In this document: piece after piece, positions 45,748 to 58,822 of the stretch | Position numbering within the stretch: position 1 is the first letter of the stretch | Layout: each line of letters opens with the position of its first letter | Assembly: GCA_028583685.1 (NCBI GenBank) | Contig: JAMXIF010000086.1 | Coordinates: 19,237,927 to 19,301,926, forward strand | Source of the DNA: Petaurus breviceps papuanus | Lineage: Eukaryota; Chordata; Mammalia; Diprotodontia; Petauridae | DNA: 64,000 nt | Direction of reading: 5' to 3' | Position numbers and translations under genes: made by a program | The notes under the pieces: model-generated | Seen by the model: the letters and a program-made list of their open reading frames with translations, nothing else | Databases searched by the model: none | Told to the model about the DNA's origin: nothing

Positions 45748-48700
45748 TCTAATACCTTTGAAGTTTCCTCACTTTTCTTAATTCTAATTTCCATCCTTGC
45801 ATTGACAACATACAAGGGAGCAGTCCCCTTTATGAGTGCAGATACAGGGATTCAAAAGAAAACAATAACAAATAATTGTCCCTTCCAAAGTCCACAAGTC
45901 TCTTTTCACACTGTTGTCTGGTAGGGGTATACCATCTGACAGAAGTCCTTGCTTGGGGTCATCCATCTTCAGTTCTGCATCCCGGCCTCTCTTCCACCTT
46001 CTTTCATTCATTTACCTACAAAAGGAACCTTGGAACCAATCTAAATGACCACTCCAGAACGCTTATCATTCTTACAAAATTAAATTTGGAGTCTTGGTCA
46101 ATTGTCGTGATCACACATTAAAATCAGTTTGTTTTATATTTTGCATTAATCCATTATTAATTCCTCCACCAGGAGGATGGGATTTCACATTAAGGAATTC
46201 ACATTAAGCTCACAATTCAAACAATTAAAATTTTTACCAAGTACAAAAACTATCCTCCTTTTAACACTGATTAATTATGAGAAAGCTGAGACAAGTGTGA
46301 TACTAACTAAATAACAGAATAATATTCCCACAAACCCTTGATCTATTTGTCCTTATACTATTACAAAGAACTAAAGGACCTTGATTTATACAGGAATACC
46401 TATACTAAATCCTAAGCCGAATAGCTTTATCTTATAGTAACTTGAGATGTCCCAGAATCAACTATTAATAGATTTGTTGTTGTGTTTTCAAAACTTTTGA
46501 TTATTGAAACTTGCCACCAAGAATAGGGACAAAACTGTAATGAGGAAACCATTTTCCCCAACTTCAGAATGTCAATTCTAGGCAAAATGTATACCAGGCT
46601 TCAATCTGCATTGATCCAAGCTCAGAGTCTGCCAGGTGTCACTGGGAGGGTTGAGTCAAGAGAATCCTACCTCAACTCATGCAGAACAGTTGTTCTCCCG
46701 ACCTTCCATATCCATAGTTCACGGGCCTTCCATACCTGTACCTCGTAGGGTTTGGCATCATGGATCAGTAGCTCAGATAGCTTGGATAGTCTTTCTTAAT
46801 ATCCATACCTGGATTTAGACTCAGAGGAATAATCAGTTAACAGTCCCATCAAATCTTAAATAACAAGCTCCAGCAATCAGTTTAAGATATGATTATAATC
46901 TCACATTGGTTAAGGAACATCTCTAAAGTGAGCCTCAAATAACCTGTATTCATTTTTATATTTATTCTTGTTCATAAAAATCAAGTCTCCCATCAGAATT
47001 ATAAATTATTGCTCTAATAGATTTGCATCTACTTCCCAAGGTTCCCTATCTTCCTGGGATTATGCTTAATCTGAACTCACACTGTAATCCCTATTTCTAA
47101 CCAGATTTTCATTTATCTTCTCAACCCTCTGATCTTTATTACTAACTGTTCTGTACTAGAATCCTAGAGTAAATAGACAAGTTAATGTCTACCGTAATTG
47201 ATTATGTATCTAGTTATTCTAAAAAATACCCTGGAAATATGTCCTTAAAACAATAAAATTTCATAATATGCCTTGTGCCTAACTTTCCATTGAATTGCCA
47301 TAACGATGAAAAATAGGGACCTGATAAGACAAAACATCCACATGCACTATAGTCCCCAAACCTTTTTACCTTAACATCAATTTACTCTCATTGAGTTGCA
47401 ATATACCACAAAGATTTACCAGTACTCACATACATAAGGGATTCCCTTTAACATCTTTCCTTTCACAATTTTTGAACTCATCCTGGTAAAGCCAATTGTT
47501 AGAGATTCTTTTTACTCTTTTGTACATAGACTTTCTGCTTCTCAGCAAGTCAAGTTTATTGTTTAGGAGCTTCATAACTAAAACAAGCTCCCTTCCCAGG
47601 CTGAATGACCTTGCCTAATAGAGATAATTTCTAGGGGCTTTGGCAGTTTTACAACATCATACAACATCATGCAGGAGGACTGTTCTGAATGAGCAGAACT
47701 AATCAAAAGTTTTCATCCAGTCTCTCCCCCTTTCCACATACAGTAATCAATTAACAATTTTAGGTTTTCAAATTAAAACAATAGCCAAAGAACTTAGTTA
47801 ACAATCTTACAAGTTTAAACAATCTTAACTGAAACTTCCTTTTAAACAAAGACAGACTTGGAAGCTTATGATTTCCCAAATTACAATACTCCAAGACTTT
47901 AAGAGAAACTGCTTCCCATACAATGTAGATAATACAGCTGTTTACCAGTAACAATATCATAAACAATTATTATGTTCTTAAATTTGAAATAATCAGTTGC
48001 ATTCTGATACACAAAACTTTCCTCTTTTAGGTGAGGCAGGAAATAGTTAAATGTTCATCTCCCTGCCTCTTTGATCTCATCTGAGGGGAGAAGATTCCTT
48101 CCCTTTCAAAGTTCAAAAAATTTCCAAGTTCAAAAAAAAACAAATGAATTACCAATCTGATGACCTTAAAACTCCAATTTTTGAAGTTACACAGAACTAA
48201 AGTTTTCTTGGTACCACACAACCAATCAACTTACACTAGAAAGCAATTACATTCTGGAATCTCACATAGATGGTGAATGTGGTGATCCATAAACCAAGTG
48301 CAGAGGCTTTTCTCTTCTCCCCACAGTTGCAGAGCCTGGTTGTGGACCAGGGGGTTTGAAAGGAGAGAGGGTCATCTGCATACCTAGAGGTTTGGGCTTC
48401 AGGGTACCCAGGGGCCCAGGGCTGTAGCCAGTGGGGCCCTTGATATAGCTGCTATGCCTCCCTCCCCTTTTTTTCAAGTGGGGGAGGGTAACTCAGATTC
48501 CCTACTATTCTTTAGCACTCTCTTTTCCTTAATCTGATCTGGTGGGAGAGGCTTTAACAAAATCTACTCAAATGTTTTTAGCTGTTCTAACTTTTACTCC
48601 CATAAATTTCACTTATGTGTCCACTCCTTAGAAACTTCTTTGAAAGTGAGAGCTTTGAATCTGCCAGTCGAGTGAGTAGGACCCTGGTGTCCCCTTCTGT

Positions 48701-49973
48701 ACTGGACAGCTCAAAGCTTCACCTCTGAGGTGTCTCTTTCACAGATCTATGTATTTTCCTAATTTGCCTCAGTGCCAAATACGTTAGTATTGAATTAGGA
48801 GTGACATTCTTCAAAAATGACCAGAATGTATTCAGTTGCCTTTCAGTTGCATTCTGATACACAAAACTTTCCTCTTTTAGGTGAGGAAGGAAATAGTTAA
48901 ATGTTCTTCTGCCTGCCTCTGATCTGAGGGGAGAAGATTCCCTCCTTCTCCTCACTCCACTTGGCCAAGGTGAAATGAAGAGGAGGAGATTTTCAAACTT
49001 TGAAAAAAAATCTTAAAACTTCTGTTCACACTTTTCAATAGCAAATAACTTATGCCTATCTTAACTTCCTACCCATGTTCCTTCCTTTGCTACATGCTTA
49101 AACCTTCTTGCTTTTCCTACTGTGTACTCATCCTTCTGTTGGACTTTGATTAAAGTCCCTTTAAAACCACACATACCTTATTTCTTTCTAATTCTGACCT
49201 GATACTTCTCCTACACTCTTAGACCTGCATTTACCATCATGCAACCTAAACAAGTATTTTTTTTTTAATCCACCTGATGGAAGAGGGAGGGGGAGACAAA
49301 GAGAAAGCTGCATTCCAATAACACGCAGAGGCTGTTAGTTACACAGACACTTTACACAGAAACACAAAGAACGAATATACAAGCCAGTTTCACTTGATCA
49401 TTTTTTTTATCCTTCCCTTTATATTTCATCCCAATTCTATAACCTATCTCCCAAGGGACTATTAGCCGGCACTTCTTGACATTGCTCCTGATTTGGGGGT
49501 TTGGCCTGCGTTTTCTCCATAATTTGACGAGGACCGCCCTTAGACTCCTCTATATTCCAAATTATCTCGACAGGGGTCACCCGATAGCTTTCTGAGAGAG
49601 TCCTTTCCCCTGGGGTCATTTGCAGTCTGTTTCACCACACAATTTATGTGAGAGGCTCTTCCCCTAGGGTCTCCCTCGACCCAGCCAATTAACTCCCAGT
49701 ATCTCGAGTGCTTGCCTTCGGGCCACACATGTGTAGGTTCTCCTGACTGGGAGCTCAATCAGTCCAACATCTGCACACAGAGCTTTGGATCCGTCACTTT
49801 CACTTTCTCCTTCACTGAGTCTCTCCACTTCGGGCACTTTGCTCAGCAGAGAGAAGAAACACCATCCTGCTCCAGAGACCACAGGAACAAAGTGTCCCAC
49901 AGGCTACCTCCAAATGGGGTGGTGGTTGTTCCCCGCCGAGTCACGTGATCTGGGACATGAGCCCTCAAAACTA

Positions 49974-50337
49974 TGTGGGGTACAGAGACCCTAACCCAAA
50001 TTGACTACTCGGAGACCTCTCAAAGTGAAGGTAGAAAGTTTTATTAGAATCTCATGAGAAGCAGGCGGTCCAGTCACTGGAAAATAAATCCAGGGAGATG
50101 AGGCCACTGTACAGAAGCCAAAGCTGGGTTATATAGCCGAAAACCTCACGTATCTTTTAAATTGATTGGCTGTTCTGTTAACATTCCTATTTTTGGCAGG
50201 TGGGATGACAAGGGGATTTCCCGAGTTTCGTTTTTTCCCCAAGGTCACCTAACTAAGGCCTAAGGCTTCACATATTTTATGAGATAGTCTCTGAGAAACC
50301 ACATTACTTGCCCTCCCCCCCCACACACACACACACA
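49974..50337 (-). repeat. 5' LTR of the retrovirus fossil
   Basis: Starts TGTGGGGTACAGAGACCC on the + strand and ends in a CA repeat. On the - strand it has CGGCTATATAACCC (TATA) and CTAATAAAAC (polyadenylation) at LTR-like spacing. Confidence 0.85.
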
Positions 50338-50340
50338 AGG

Positions 50341-51160
50341 CCTTACCATTCTCGAAGTCACATAGGCTTAAGTTGTTATCTTCAGCTCCTCACTCTCACC
50401 CCAAATATCTGGTCTATTGCCAAGTCTTGTCACTTGTTCCTTCACAACATCTCTTCATGTACATCCTCTTTGCTATACTCAGTAGCTACCACCCTTGTGT
50501 AGACCCTGATCATCACACACTTGAACTATTGCAGTAGTGTTCCATCTGGTCTTCCTGTCTCAAATCTCTACCCACTCTAGTGTTATCTTCCACTAATTTG
50601 CCAAAATGATCTTAAACGTGCAGACCTGATTAGGTCACTCTTTTATTTAATAAATTCCAAAATCTTCTTTAAAACCTTTTACAACCTGGCCCCTTTCACC
50701 TGGCTCCTTCTAGTCCTCTGAACCCTACCTTAACACTTTATTCTTCTTAATACTTTATTCTCCTCCACATATCTAAGGACCAGCACTATTGGCCTTCTTG
50801 CTGTTCTCACATTCTATCTCTTGATAGAGGTAGCCTTTTCAGTGACTGTCCCGCATGCCTGGAATCCTCTCTTCTTGTGTCTGACTCTTGACTTCCCTGA
50901 CGTCTTTCAAGATTCAACTCAAATCCCACTTTCTGCAAGAGTCTTTTCCCAATACCTCCAAATCTTAAGTTCTTCCCTCTAAGATTACCTCCCATTTACC
51001 CTGTATATACATATGTTATGTATGTATATATGTATGTATACACATTGTATACCCCATTCAAGTGTGAGTTCCTTGGTAGCAGGGACCCTATTTTTCCCTT
51101 TGTATTCCTGGTGCTTAGCCCAGTTCTTGGCACATGGTTAAGCATTTAACAGATGAATAA
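50341..51160 (+). repeat. L2 3' half relic
   Basis: 'tctggtctattgccaagtcttgtcac', 'gcccgcatgcctggaatcc-type' words and the 3' end 'ggtgcttagcccagttcttggcacatgg'. It begins right at the retrovirus boundary. Confidence 0.7.
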
Positions 51161-51475
51161 CTTAAACAGTATTTTTTAAAATTTGATTTTAGAAGAATCT
51201 TGGTTTACATTTTTTAAAAATTGTTAGGATGTCACAGTGTTAGAGCGGAGGATAAATATTTAAACTCCACTCCTAAAACAGTTGATTTCTTTGCCCTTTA
51301 ATTTTTTTTTACCAAACACCTTATTTGTTTTAACTTAAAGGTAATCTTGTTCCTTTTCTATATGTCATTATCGCTATTGGAGCTAGATTACTGTAACCTA
51401 AACCATTTTGCAAAGGTGCAATAAATATTTTTACTCTGTTCATTTTATCTTTGTTAGAAATCACTTAACTCTATT

Positions 51476-53115
51476 TTTTCCCCTTCATAAAACTTTTATT
51501 TCACTTACATCAACTTAAGTCACATGTTCTTCACAGTTATACTTGAATTATTCGTGAAAATTTCATAAGACATTAAACTCCATTGTCTCAAGTTATTTCC
51601 TTGTTAACTATTTTCTTGTCACATGCATGGTTTGACAAATAGAAAAAAAATTTACAGAAAGCAAAAAACCTAAGATAAGTTAAATATCTGAGGTTTTTTA
51701 TTTTACTGCCATGCTTTCTTATACAGTTGACTTTATGAATATCAAGCAGTTCATTTTGACTGAATCTCTACTTGTACATTTGTTCTTTGGTAAGGTAAAC
51801 CATTTAAATACAAATGAGTAGCAAAATATGCAAAAATAATGAAAACAAACAGATAATTTTAACAAATAATGGAATGGAAACTTTCCGCCCATCTTCAGTG
51901 TAAATTTATTGGTTTAAAACTTTGTCTCAAGAAACACTTTTGTAATTGCAGTCACAAAGGTGAACATGTTGGTATGACATGTAATATGGGACATTTACTT
52001 CTACCACAACTACGAGTGCTCCAGCCGTAAAATACCCACAGTAGCTAAACCTGTGACTGGAACTAAATATCCCTCTCTCCCCACCACCCCCACCCCCTTC
52101 CCCAATTGCAGGCCAATTTATAGGCAGTTTTCTTTGTTTAGACATGGAAACTGTTTTAACACTGGCCTTGTGAAATCACAGCATACCAAAAGTGCTATGC
52201 CATGCATGTAAACCATGTATAAAAATTCAATATCTCCATATTGGCCATCTCAGATGAAAATGTTATATTGACATAACAATGTTAACTGGCTCTACTCTTC
52301 TAATATTAAACATAAAAACCACAAAGGAAATACTATATATCCAAATAGAAGTAACATAATCATAAACAAAAACTATTTGTGGGACAGCATGGATGACCAA
52401 TAGTCTCCTGTGTAAATTTAGAATGAGACTGATAAAAATTGGAAGACTGGTGAATTCTCCTTCCTCTTCCTGCTTCATCTTCGGCATCTATTGTCTAGAA
52501 TGTCAAGTTGTCTCTCAGAACTTGCATTATTAACGTGCTAATTTGTTATGATTCTTCACTTAAATATATCAAGTTTAGCAATGACTTCATCAGAAACTAT
52601 CTTTACAAGGGAACAAGTTTTCTCCAGGGAGTTCAGTATCTCATAATAGAACACAGAAAAGTTCAGGGCCATCTCCTTTTTTGCTGATTTCTAATGCTTC
52701 TTGTTATAATTGATCCATTTGTCCTTTCTTGCAATCACCAGTAGCAACTTCGTGCAAATAACAGCACTAGAATCCTTTTGTTTTCAGATAGACAATTTTA
52801 TTTTTTTCTTCTGAATAATTAGTAACCAAGAACTTTTTCAAGAGAGACAAGTCTTCACTGCAGATATCTCTCAATTCATTTTCTCCCTATTCTTGGGCCA
52901 TCTACTATTTTTTCTCAGCACGTTCCATCTTTTTGCTCAATACTTGAAACAGTTCTCCAAAATAAATGCTGGGTATTTTTTGTAAGCAACAAAGAGATTA
53001 TTCCCCTCTTCATTGGATCATTCATTTCCTTGCTCATAGACTTCATGCAAGTTGCCATGTCATTATATTGCTCAGCAAATTTGACCTTATCTGTTACTGA
53101 ATATTCTGTACGTGA
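51476..53115 (-). pseudogene. YWHAZ: YWHAZ (14-3-3 zeta) processed pseudogene with 3' UTR
   Basis: The - strand carries decayed 14-3-3 coding sequence without introns: [54 protein letters not shown] and a remnant of the acidic tail. It is broken by many stops and indels. The zeta assignment rests on the DDKKG-like segment and on a long 3' UTR (about 51476-52450 in + coordinates) that follows the order of the YWHAZ 3' UTR as I remember it, down to the final GAAATAAAAGTTTTATGAA polyadenylation region at about 51490. A degenerate A-rich tract follows. The 5' edge is fuzzy; the last recognisable coding part is near 53100, and 53115-53230 is open but unmatched. 14-3-3 beta is the main alternative. 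Confidence 0.85.
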
Positions 53116-53374
53116 AATAAGGGATTCACCAGTCTCTGGGTAGAGACAGTAGCAGCAGCAGAGCTGACTCTTAGTCTCCCCCATATCTCTCAGTTCACGG
53201 CTCCAGCCACCAAAAACCATTTAATGCTCGTTAGCATCTTTTGAGATCCTTCCTAAGCTATAAGTTCTCATATAGATGCTTTCTTTACTTTGCCATGTTA
53301 GGATGAATAATATCGCATTAAAAATTTAGACTTTGACATGCCCCAGCAATTATTATTTTTCTTTCTCTATCCAG

Positions 53375-53540
53375 ATGCAGAGCTTACAAGGTGGCACAGA
53401 AGCCATTGCCCTTTTGGATCAGTTAGAAGCAGATTATTATGATCTGCAACTTCAGTTGTATGAAGTGCAGTTTGAGATCTTGAAGTGTGAGGAGTTGCTG
53501 CTAACAGCTCAACTTGAAAGCATCAAGAGACTTGTATCAG
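53375..53540 (+). CDS. JMY: JMY internal coding exon D (coiled coil)
   Basis: This exon encodes MQSLQGGTEAIALLDQLEAD... to ...ECLLLTAQ-type leucine-rich helix ending SIKRLVS (the sequence itself reads KCEELLLTAQLESIKRLVS). The acceptor (ctttctctatccag) is strong. The donor is tatcag|gtatat. Length is 166 nt, phase 0 in and phase 1 out. It follows a 13.9 kb intron holding an endogenous retrovirus fossil and a 14-3-3 pseudogene, whose fuzzy 5' end lies about 260 bp upstream of this acceptor. Differences from remembered human JMY are few (Gln for Arg after MQSL, Leu for Arg in AI(R/L)LDQL, Val for Ile near the end). Confidence 0.95.
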
Positions 53541-55210
53541 GTATATATAGTAGACATTTTCTGCTACAATTATACATAGGCCTGTTAAACTGTAAGTATT
53601 GGCGGGAAATTTAAATGGAAGCAACAGCTGCATTTCTCTTAAAGGATAAGAAAATTCTAACAAAAATACTCTTTTCAAAAGAACTTCTTCCAGAGGTGTA
53701 ATGAGTGGCTTTTTTGGCTTTTAGTATCTTTGCATCTTTTTTGGAAGTTTAATTTGGGTCATCAAAAATAAAATGAAGAAAAGTTTAAAAAAAAAATTTG
53801 AATCCAGTAATATGGATTCTTTAGAAAGTATGTCCTTGATAAAATCCTTTTATTTGTGATTAAATATTTTCCCTTCATGGTTCTAAGCAGGTATTCTTTA
53901 AGTAATGTGCAGCAATATTAAGCATACAAGAATAGAAAATAGAAGCTTATTTATTGAATGTGTATGTAGTCTCTAGTTTGTACTGCATTTGTTCTAATTG
54001 CATCAGATTTTATCACTTGAAAATTTTGAATATTTGAAACATTTTTTAAATTCGTAAGAAAGACTAGAAGGAAGGTCAGTAGGAAATACAGATAAGCAAG
54101 ACAGCTTTTAAATTATTGTGCACATGAAATATAACGTACATGAAAAGAAAAACCAGTCGTGCATAATAAAACATAATTCTTTTAGTCTGTATATGGAAAT
54201 ACTCATCGTATTTGGTGTTTTTAAGTTCAGTTGTTTGTTGTTGTTTTTTTTAAGATCTTTAATATAAAAGATTTGTACCGATCCACTTTGGAGAAATGGA
54301 AAAAGGAAGTGCTGGAAATATAAGCATATGCCCTACAATTCCTTAAAGTTGGAGTCTGGTAACTCTTAGTAGGAGTAGCAACCTGTCTGGTTGCTTATTT
54401 TGTGAGAATTCATAGGAGAAGAGGCATGAGGTTCACAAGCATAATGTACTGTTGTTTGTTTATGAAGATGATGCTACTGACCCAGCACATGGATTTTTCC
54501 AGTACCTTGTTCCCTTTGGGGCCAATAAATGCATATACTTACAAAATGATTATTAGGAATTAGTATTACATAAGTGTGTCCGTGCAGAGGTAATTGACCT
54601 AGTTGGGGATCAGAAAGCCTGTCACTTTGACTGTTGGCACAATGTTTAAACCCAAGTCACATAAAAATTCACAGATTTGGAGTATTTTCCCATTTTCTAT
54701 TTTGCTTCTCACTTCTATCACCGGTTTCTCTTCTGTGCTTCCAGTTCTTCTTCCGCTGTTACCTTCCTCATTTGAAGAGTTCAGAGCAGGGTGCTTTTAT
54801 GCCTTAATTACTGCTGCACCAAGCCCATTCTCTTCCTAGTTAAATTAACTAAATAGGTTTCCTGGGTCCAATCTAGATGATGTGGTTAAGCCATCTCAGA
54901 CCTCTCAGCTGAAAACTTAATTGTTTCTGGACAATCAGATTCAGTAGTTTAAAGGTTCCCCTTAGAAGCCAGCGATTAGTTGTTTTTATAGGTTTTCATT
55001 TTTGTTCCTTCACTAGCTTTAGCTTAAAGGATAAATGGTATGGTGCTCATTAAGACAAAAGCAATTTGTGTTTTTTATAGCCCTAACTTTTATACTACTA
55101 CATTGTGGTCCAAGTGGTCTGTTGTTGAAAGCTATCAAGCAGTTTCAGCACATACAGATCTGGTTAAAGTAGTGAGCACACAACAATAATATTGAGCAGT
55201 AGCTTTTCAT
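53541..55210. other. JMY intron, unassigned
   Basis: AT-rich, no repeat family or frame recognised. Confidence 0.5.
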
Positions 55211-55214
55211 TTTG

Positions 55215-55640
55215 GTTATCAGAAAATATTTATTGAACACCTTCTGCAGTACACTATACTAATCATGAGGAGTTTAACACTATGTCCCTGTCTTCAAGGA
55301 GCTTGCTATAGTGGAGAGACAGGGTATATGTAGGAAAAGTTTAATAATTTGAGATGTATGTGCTAGGTATTAAAATGACATCATTAGGCTTAAGTAGATT
55401 TCTAAGATTTTTTATCAGTGAATGAGGTTTGGTCCCAAGCCCGCCATTTTTTTATTTTTAACATTGAATAGAATGAATGAAAAAGCATTATCAGTCACAA
55501 TATGCCAATTACTGTGGAGATACAAATACAAAGGCAAAGGTAGTCTCTACTCTCATGGAATTTACATTCTAATGGCGGAAATCACACAGATTGGAGAATG
55601 GTAACCTAAAAGGGTAACTTTGGTTCTGGGAGAGGATAGT
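55215..55640 (-). repeat. Two L2 3'-end relics
   Basis: 'aatatttattgaacaccttctgcagtacactatac', and again 'ttactgtggagatacaaatacaaaggcaa...catggaatttacattctaatgg'. Confidence 0.6.
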
Positions 55641-57142
55641 GTGGTACATGGAGATACTGGGGAATAAACTGACACATTCCTTTTAGGAGTAATTGCCAAA
55701 GCTGATTATATCATAATTCCAGTACTGACTGGCTTGGTAAGGCTGTGTCCAGGACCACCTGATATAGTGAACTAAATAAAATAATCATCAATATGGAGAG
55801 CAACACCCAAGGACATGGTTTCTGGTGTAGTACTTTTGTCCAGGAATTCAGTGATAGGATATAGAATACACAATTATTAAGTGTTCAAATGAAACCAAGA
55901 TGAAGGTAAGGATGAACCCCTAAAAGAGGAGTACAAATTCAAAAGTCAAGTTGGACTAATCAAAACTTAAATAGCATTTTGTTGAGGGACAAGAAATGCA
56001 GAATGACAATGCCTAAAGTTAGGCAGAGTTAGGTAGACACATAAACAATCAAATAAGAGGCTATCAATTTCAAATACGCTAACAAGGTGTCATCTACATA
56101 GTATATGTCAGAAAGCAAGCTCTGTATTATTGGTATGCCTAAAAAGAAATACAACATAAAGAAATAAAAACAGTCTTGTTATACTCAGCACTTGTCAGAC
56201 ATTACATTACTGTGTAATGATCTGAAGATCTTAGATTCTTCAAAGAACCTTAACTTCAATTAGAAAATACCTATGCAAAAAAAAAAAAGCCTATGCAAAA
56301 CAAAGGTTTTTCATCTAGGTTCTGTGAACTTTGAAAAAAAAATTGATAACTGTTATCTCAGTATGCATTTAGAAGTATTATTTTGAGGCTTCATCCTATT
56401 GTCATATAGGATCCATGACACAAAAAGGCTAAGAACTCCTGAATTAGAAAGTTGTGAGAATTTAGGTCATTCAGCTTGGGATTTTCAGAATTTGAAACAT
56501 ACTTAAATAAGCAAAAGAAATTAACTTAAACTTCAGCAGTGGACTGTGGGATTATGAATTATGTAATTAGATAAAATTGTGAGTTGTGGAATTAGATAAA
56601 AAAGTAAAAAAAAAGCTTAAGGGAATTCAACCATACTGATTTTGTCTTAACTGCTTTAACTTAAGTTTAGGCCAACTAGAAAGATGAGCTAGATGACTTT
56701 GACGTTCTTTGTGCTGAATAAGAATAAAGAACAATGAGGAAAAGCCCTGGTTGAGTTAATGAAGAGTCTGAACTATGGATTTTATAGTTTTATTATTTCT
56801 AAGTAAAACCCACAAAATAACAAAATAACCCACAAAATAACCGTTGATAAAATGTTACTACCTGGAGGCCTTACTATAATGGCTAATAATGGCTCTGTTG
56901 TAATTAGGACATTACATACATGGCATGAGGGAATGTTTTAAATGTTTGATCATCTTTACTCTTCTGAATCTTAACATGGGTTAATATGTTAATTAATTTA
57001 CTTAACCACATCTCTCTTTTTCCCTCTAGGCAGAGTAAATGTAAACCTTGACCTAACTCATATCAAAGTTTCCACAGATGTAGAATTAATGAGGATCCAA
57101 ATTAATGTCTTTTTCCCCCATTTTATTGGCTTTTCATAACAG
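55641..57142. other. Intron upstream of JMY exon E
   Basis: Contains a hAT-like relic at 56295-56445 ('ggttctgtgaactttg' to 'atccatgacacaaaaaggctaagaac'). Otherwise unassigned. Confidence 0.45.
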
Positions 57143-57330
57143 AAAAGAGAGATGAAGTAGTATATTATGACACTTACGAAAGTATGGAGGCAATGCTTGA
57201 AAAGGAAGAAATGGCAGCATCTCTACATCTACAGAGGGAAGAGCTGCAGAAACTTCAACAGAAAGCTCGGCAATTGGAAGCAAGGCGTGGGCGCGTTTCA
57301 GCCAAGAAAGCCTACCTCAGAAACAAAAAG
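57143..57330 (+). CDS. JMY: JMY internal coding exon E (coiled coil)
   Basis: The exon completes a Glu codon and encodes EKRDEVVYYDTYESMEAMLE... to ...GRVSAKKAYLRNKK. The acceptor is ttttcataacag and the donor is aaaaag|gtttca, a weak match to the U1 consensus beyond GT. The 188 nt restore phase 0, so the next JMY exon should open with Glu-Ile-Cys; I could not find it before position 64000, so it lies further right. The repeated Glu/Lys/Arg pattern is the end of the JMY coiled coil before the segment leading to the poly-proline and WH2 repeats. Confidence 0.94.
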
Positions 57331-58822
57331 GTTTCATGTTTAAAATTTTCCTCAAATATCTAATACAATTTTAAATTCCCCTTTTAGTTATTTTTTCCAT
57401 AGCCACACACTGAAAATTCTAATCGATTTGTAAAAAGTTCTAAAAGATTGAATTCCTGAAGCTAAGTTGAGTTATCTCCTTTTATTACTTAGCTTGAAAG
57501 AATGAACAGATTTAGTTCTCCTTTATAGACTTTCTATCCCCAAAGGGAAAAAAGAAAAATGACAATGATTTCATGCTTACCAACAGACTTTGCTTAAATT
57601 TGAATCAGTTAAATGGCATGTGCTTATTAGTCTGTCACAGACTAGCTTAAATATTCTTAAGAATATTCTTCTGAACTCTTTTTTCTTCTACCCAGCTCAG
57701 TCTTGCTTGTTGATCTTAATTCCATAGTCTGATTTGTGAATTCACTTGACTTTTTAAAAGGAAGTGAATCTTAATTTTATTTTGACTTTCACCGACAATT
57801 ATAAATATTATCATAAGATATGAAAAATTATTATAAATGAGAATATATTTATATAATTTGTTATTTACCTATTCTTAACCCTACTCTAAGAGATAACACT
57901 ATAGCTTTCTTTACATTGTTTATATGTATGTTGCTATTATTGTTTTTCTCAATTTGTAGCTTTTATGATCTTTAAGTTCTCTTCCTTCTATCACTTCGTG
58001 CAAGCCTTATCACATTGGAAAATGAATTTTTATGCACCTTTCATTTCTCTTCTTTTTATCTTATGTTGTGATAGTACTTGAATTGAAATACATGAAAACT
58101 GAACAATTTTTTTTGTTTTGCAAAGTAAAGATGTAGTTGGGTTTTATTTTAATGTTGTGTGATATTAACAAATATTTTGTGGAATTTGAAACAGCTGCAA
58201 GGAAAATGACTAAATATGAATGGAAACCAACACTGACATGAACTAGTATTTGCTTGTTCTTTACCAGTTAGCTCACCTGATATGCCTACATGACCTTTGA
58301 TAAGTCATCTAACCTTCCCTATGAAATGAAAGGGCTTGATTAGATGACTTCTGGGGTCCTTTCCGTCTCTTAAATACCATGATCCTATAAAAGAAATAGA
58401 TTTATAAGAACTCCTGGATATAGAAAATTACTTTTTTCTTGATTCTGTTCTTCTAAATTGTCTTTCTGGCTTCTCTAAACGCAATATAATATTAGCAGTC
58501 ATTTTTAACCTATTATGGCTCTCTCGAGCCTAAAACAAACTAGAGCATATGATCTCCTTTTTGTCATATGTTCTAAAAATTATTGATTTTATTTCATCCA
58601 GCAGTTATTTAGCACCTCATCTTTGTTTGATAGGTACTAAACATAGACAAAACTGACAGTACATGCTCTTAAGGACTTTACATACCAAATCTTCTGAGCT
58701 CCTTGTGACTACCTCCTGGCTCTACCAGTAGTATTCTTTTCACAGCACATATCATCATACTTTGGTTCTTCCCCTTCTGCCCCCTCTCTCCCTCCCTACC
58801 CTCTTAACAAAATGGAGAATCA
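57331..58822. other. JMY intron with MIR and L2 relics
   Basis: A + strand MIR relic lies at about 58265-58390 ('gataagtcatctaaccttccctatgaaatgaaa') and a - strand L2 end at 58590-58690. 57331-58260 is unassigned. Confidence 0.45.

Larger units (their letters stand above)
44969..50337 (-). mobile_element. Gammaretrovirus-like endogenous retrovirus fossil with both LTRs
   Basis: LTRs at 44969-45080 (with an N gap) and 49974-50337 share their first ~88 bases with two differences, so insertion is recent on a marsupial time scale. In - orientation the right LTR is the 5' LTR: it has a TATATAA-type box and an AATAAA. A primer-binding-site-like stretch (TGAGGGCTCATGTCCCAGAT, resembling the tRNA-Pro site of gammaretroviruses) follows. 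At the other end a polypurine tract (AGAAGAGAAGGGAT) precedes the 3' LTR. A 4-bp duplication AGGC flanks the element (44965-44968, 50338-50341). The internal part is only about 4.9 kb with no convincing pol; the end nearest the 3' LTR looks like an envelope transmembrane tail. Clearly broken, with many breaks and large losses. A SINE is inserted at 45583-45747. Confidence 0.85.

Noticed and set aside
48262-49619. Short frames resembling gag-type proteins in the retrovirus fossil
   Set aside because: Position fits, but similarity is too weak to name parts; left as fossil interior.
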